Origin: a bacterium
GTDB lineage: Bacteria; Hydrothermota; UBA3073; JACQXS01; JAUWAR01
Assembly: GCA_030601965.1 (NCBI GenBank)
Contig: JAUWAR010000063.1
Coordinates: 1 to 7,554, forward strand
DNA: 7,554 bases
Reading direction: 5' to 3'
Shown piece by piece: positions 5,984 through 7,554 of this stretch. A program made the position numbers and the translations under genes. The notes beneath the pieces are model-generated. The model was not told the DNA's origin and did no database searches. It saw only the letters and a list, made by a program, of their open reading frames with translations. Within the stretch, counting starts at the first letter, position 1, and the number at the start of each line of letters is the position of its first letter.

Positions 5984-7554
5984 ATGGATAAATTAATCAT
6001 TGATGGTATTGAAACCGAGCCTGACCCTTCTAAAACTATTTTGGAAGTAGCTCGAGAACTGGGTATACATATACCCACTCTTTGTTACCATCGTGCACTT
6101 GATCCGTATGGAGCATGTCGTATTTGCACTGTTGAGGTAATCTGGAAAGGTAGGTCAAGACTTCGCACTGCTTGCACTTACCCAGCTTGGGAAGGTGAAG
6201 TAAAAACCAACTCAGAACCAGTGACAAGGGCAAGGAGATTGATTCTTGAGTTAATGTTGGCTGAAGCCCCGTCATCTCCTGAAATCCAGGAGTTAGCAAA
6301 AGAATATGGTGTAGAAACCACACAATTCAAAATAAGAGAGGAGAAAAAAGATAACAGGTGTATCCAGTGCGGATTGTGTGTTCGCTTATGCCAGGATGTA
6401 ATGCATATAGGTGCAATAGGTTTCAAGAATAGAGGCTTTAAACGTGATATTACTACCCCATTAGAAGAATTATCAGATGTATGTTCAACTTGTGGAGCCT
6501 GTGAGTTTGTTTGCCCCACTGGAGCAATAAAACTGAAAACATTTACCGATAGAAGATCTACCCCGATTGTCTCGGAATTTGATGTGGGCTTACAAAGAAG
6601 GCCCTGTGTTTATGTTCCTTTTCCTCAAGCAATCCCTAATATACCTGTAATAGACAAAGATAATTGTATGTATTTTAAAAATGAAGGATGCCAGGTCTGC
6701 AACTCAATATGTGGACTACAAGCAATAGATTACAAACAAGAAGATGAAATAGTAGAAGAAGAAGTGGGTGCTATAGTAGTTGCCACAGGTTATGAATTAT
6801 ATCCAATTGAAAAAATAGGTGAATATGGTGCAGGAAAATACAGGGATGTGATTGATGGACTCCAGTTTGAGAGATTTCTTTCAGCATCAGGACCCACTGC
6901 AGGCAAGGTGCAAAGGCCTTCTGATGGCAAAGTCCCAAAAAGAGTAGTCTTTGTTTCCTGTGTTGGTTCAAGAGACCCTGAACACCATTTCCCATATTGC
7001 TCAAAAATATGCTGTATGTATACTGCAAAACACGCTATGCTCTATAAACATCGGGTGCCAGATGGTGAAGCAATCGTATTTTATATTGATATACGCTCGG
7101 ATGGTAAAGGATATGAAGAGTTCGTTGCAAGAGCACAAGAAGAAGAACGAGTTATCTATATTAGAGGAAAAGTCTCCAAGATTTTTAAAGATGGTGACCA
7201 ACTCGTGGTCTGGGGAGTTGATACCCTCACAGGCAAAGGGGTTGAAATAAGATGCGATATGGTTGTGCTCTCTATGGCAATCACTGCAAGTAAAGGAATT
7301 GAAGAGTTGGCAAGAAAACTTAAAATACAAATAGATGAACATGGTTTCCTTACTGAGGCACATCCAAAACTCAGGCCAGTTGAGACACTTACTGCTGGAT
7401 TCTTCCTTGCTGGGGCTGGTCAGGCACCTAAAGATGTGCCTGACACAGTTGCACAGGCATCAGGAGCAGCAAGTAAAGTCCTTGAAATGTTCTCTCAAAA
7501 GAAACTCTTTCATGACCCAATCGTTGCAACTGTTGATGAAGATGTATGTAGTGG
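5984..7554 (+). CDS. NuoG/HoxU-type iron-sulfur N-terminus fused to HdrA C-terminal half (partial, runs off the right edge)
   Basis: 523 codons are visible without a stop. Residues 1-66 are a NuoG-like [2Fe-2S] domain (C34, C45, C48, C64). Two [4Fe-4S] motifs follow (C126/129/132/136 and C167/170/173/177-P). The His-Cys3 (HxxxCxxC) cluster usual between these domains in NuoG is absent, and there is no molybdopterin domain. From about residue 198 the sequence is HdrA: EFDVGLQRR, VPFPQAIP, a cluster motif C228-x7-C236-x2-C239-x3-C243, ATGYELYP, CVGSRD (326-331), YCSKICCMYTAKHA (338-349) and the FAD-closing segment FFLAGAGQAPKDVPDTVAQ (from 473). C522 begins the C-terminal HdrA ferredoxin. HdrA's GxGxxG loop is not here; it is in the gene at 2834. 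The ATG lies 11 nt after nuoF, behind a GGGGA that could be a weak ribosome binding site. Frame was followed by hand through the fusion point (6122-6790) with no break. Confidence 0.92.
   Translation, partial: MDKLIIDGIETEPDPSKTILEVARELGIHIPTLCYHRALDPYGACRICTVEVIWKGRSRLRTACTYPAWEGEVKTNSEPVTRARRLILELMLAEAPSSPEIQELAKEYGVETTQFKIREEKKDNRCIQCGLCVRLCQDVMHIGAIGFKNRGFKRDITTPLEELSDVCSTCGACEFVCPTGAIKLKTFTDRRSTPIVSEFDVGLQRRPCVYVPFPQAIPNIPVIDKDNCMYFKNEGCQVCNSICGLQAIDYKQEDEIVEEEVGAIVVATGYELYPIEKIGEYGAGKYRDVIDGLQFERFLSASGPTAGKVQRPSDGKVPKRVVFVSCVGSRDPEHHFPYCSKICCMYTAKHAMLYKHRVPDGEAIVFYIDIRSDGKGYEEFVARAQEEERVIYIRGKVSKIFKDGDQLVVWGVDTLTGKGVEIRCDMVVLSMAITASKGIEELARKLKIQIDEHGFLTEAHPKLRPVETLTAGFFLAGAGQAPKDVPDTVAQASGAASKVLEMFSQKKLFHDPIVATVDEDVCS

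Noticed and set aside
5973..5996. ATG at 5973 as the start of the third redox gene or a leader peptide
   Set aside because: It is in another frame and stops after seven codons. The ATG at 5984 opens the NuoG-like domain properly.
6951..7363. Open frames at 6951-7250 (+) and 7001-7363 (-)
   Set aside because: Both lie in the wrong frame over conserved HdrA coding sequence, and their translations have no family resemblance.
4119..7554. Respiratory complex I (nuoEFG of an ndh operon)
   Set aside because: NuoF has bifurcating-hydrogenase-type extra domains, NuoG lacks its large C-terminal domain and His-Cys3 cluster, and both flanking subunits are fused to HdrA parts.

Overview
The window looks like chromosomal DNA of an anaerobic bacterium. 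It is AT-rich by eye, tightly packed, and free of RNA genes, CRISPR arrays and mobile-element genes. The DnaK ATPase domain carries the N-terminal insertion usual in diderm bacteria. The rest of the window is low-potential iron-sulfur/flavin electron-transfer machinery of the kind found in strict anaerobes. I cannot place the organism more precisely.

Layout. Positions 1-2702 hold a minus-strand chaperone operon, grpE-dnaK-dnaJ. dnaJ runs off the left edge, grpE and dnaK overlap by 32 nt, and 3 nt separate dnaK from dnaJ. A 131-bp divergent intergenic region (2703-2833) carries a good plus-strand promoter, a weaker candidate promoter for grpE and a perfect 7-bp inverted repeat. Positions 2834-7554 hold a plus-strand redox operon of three genes, with an 8-nt overlap and then an 11-nt gap. 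The third gene runs off the right edge.

The redox operon is the remarkable part. Gene 1 (2834-4126) is the N-terminal half of HdrA, the flavoprotein of heterodisulfide reductase, fused to a complete NuoE-type [2Fe-2S] domain. Gene 2 (4119-5972) is a long HydB/HndC-type NuoF with the NADH/FMN module, an extra N-terminal [2Fe-2S] domain and an extra C-terminal 2[4Fe-4S] ferredoxin. Gene 3 (5984 to beyond 7554) is the N-terminal iron-sulfur part of a NuoG/HoxU-like subunit fused to the C-terminal half of HdrA. One HdrA is therefore cut in two, and a NuoE/NuoF/NuoG-N diaphorase is encoded between its halves. The cut falls inside the ferredoxin domain that is inserted in HdrA's FAD fold. The two halves together account for a whole HdrA with little or nothing missing or duplicated, and they lie in the same reading frame. 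The inference is a single NADH-linked complex with two flavin sites (FMN in NuoF, and an FAD site built from two polypeptides), probably for flavin-based electron bifurcation or confurcation. The partner (HdrBC, MvhD, hydrogenase, formate dehydrogenase or a Bam-like reductase) would be downstream, outside the window.
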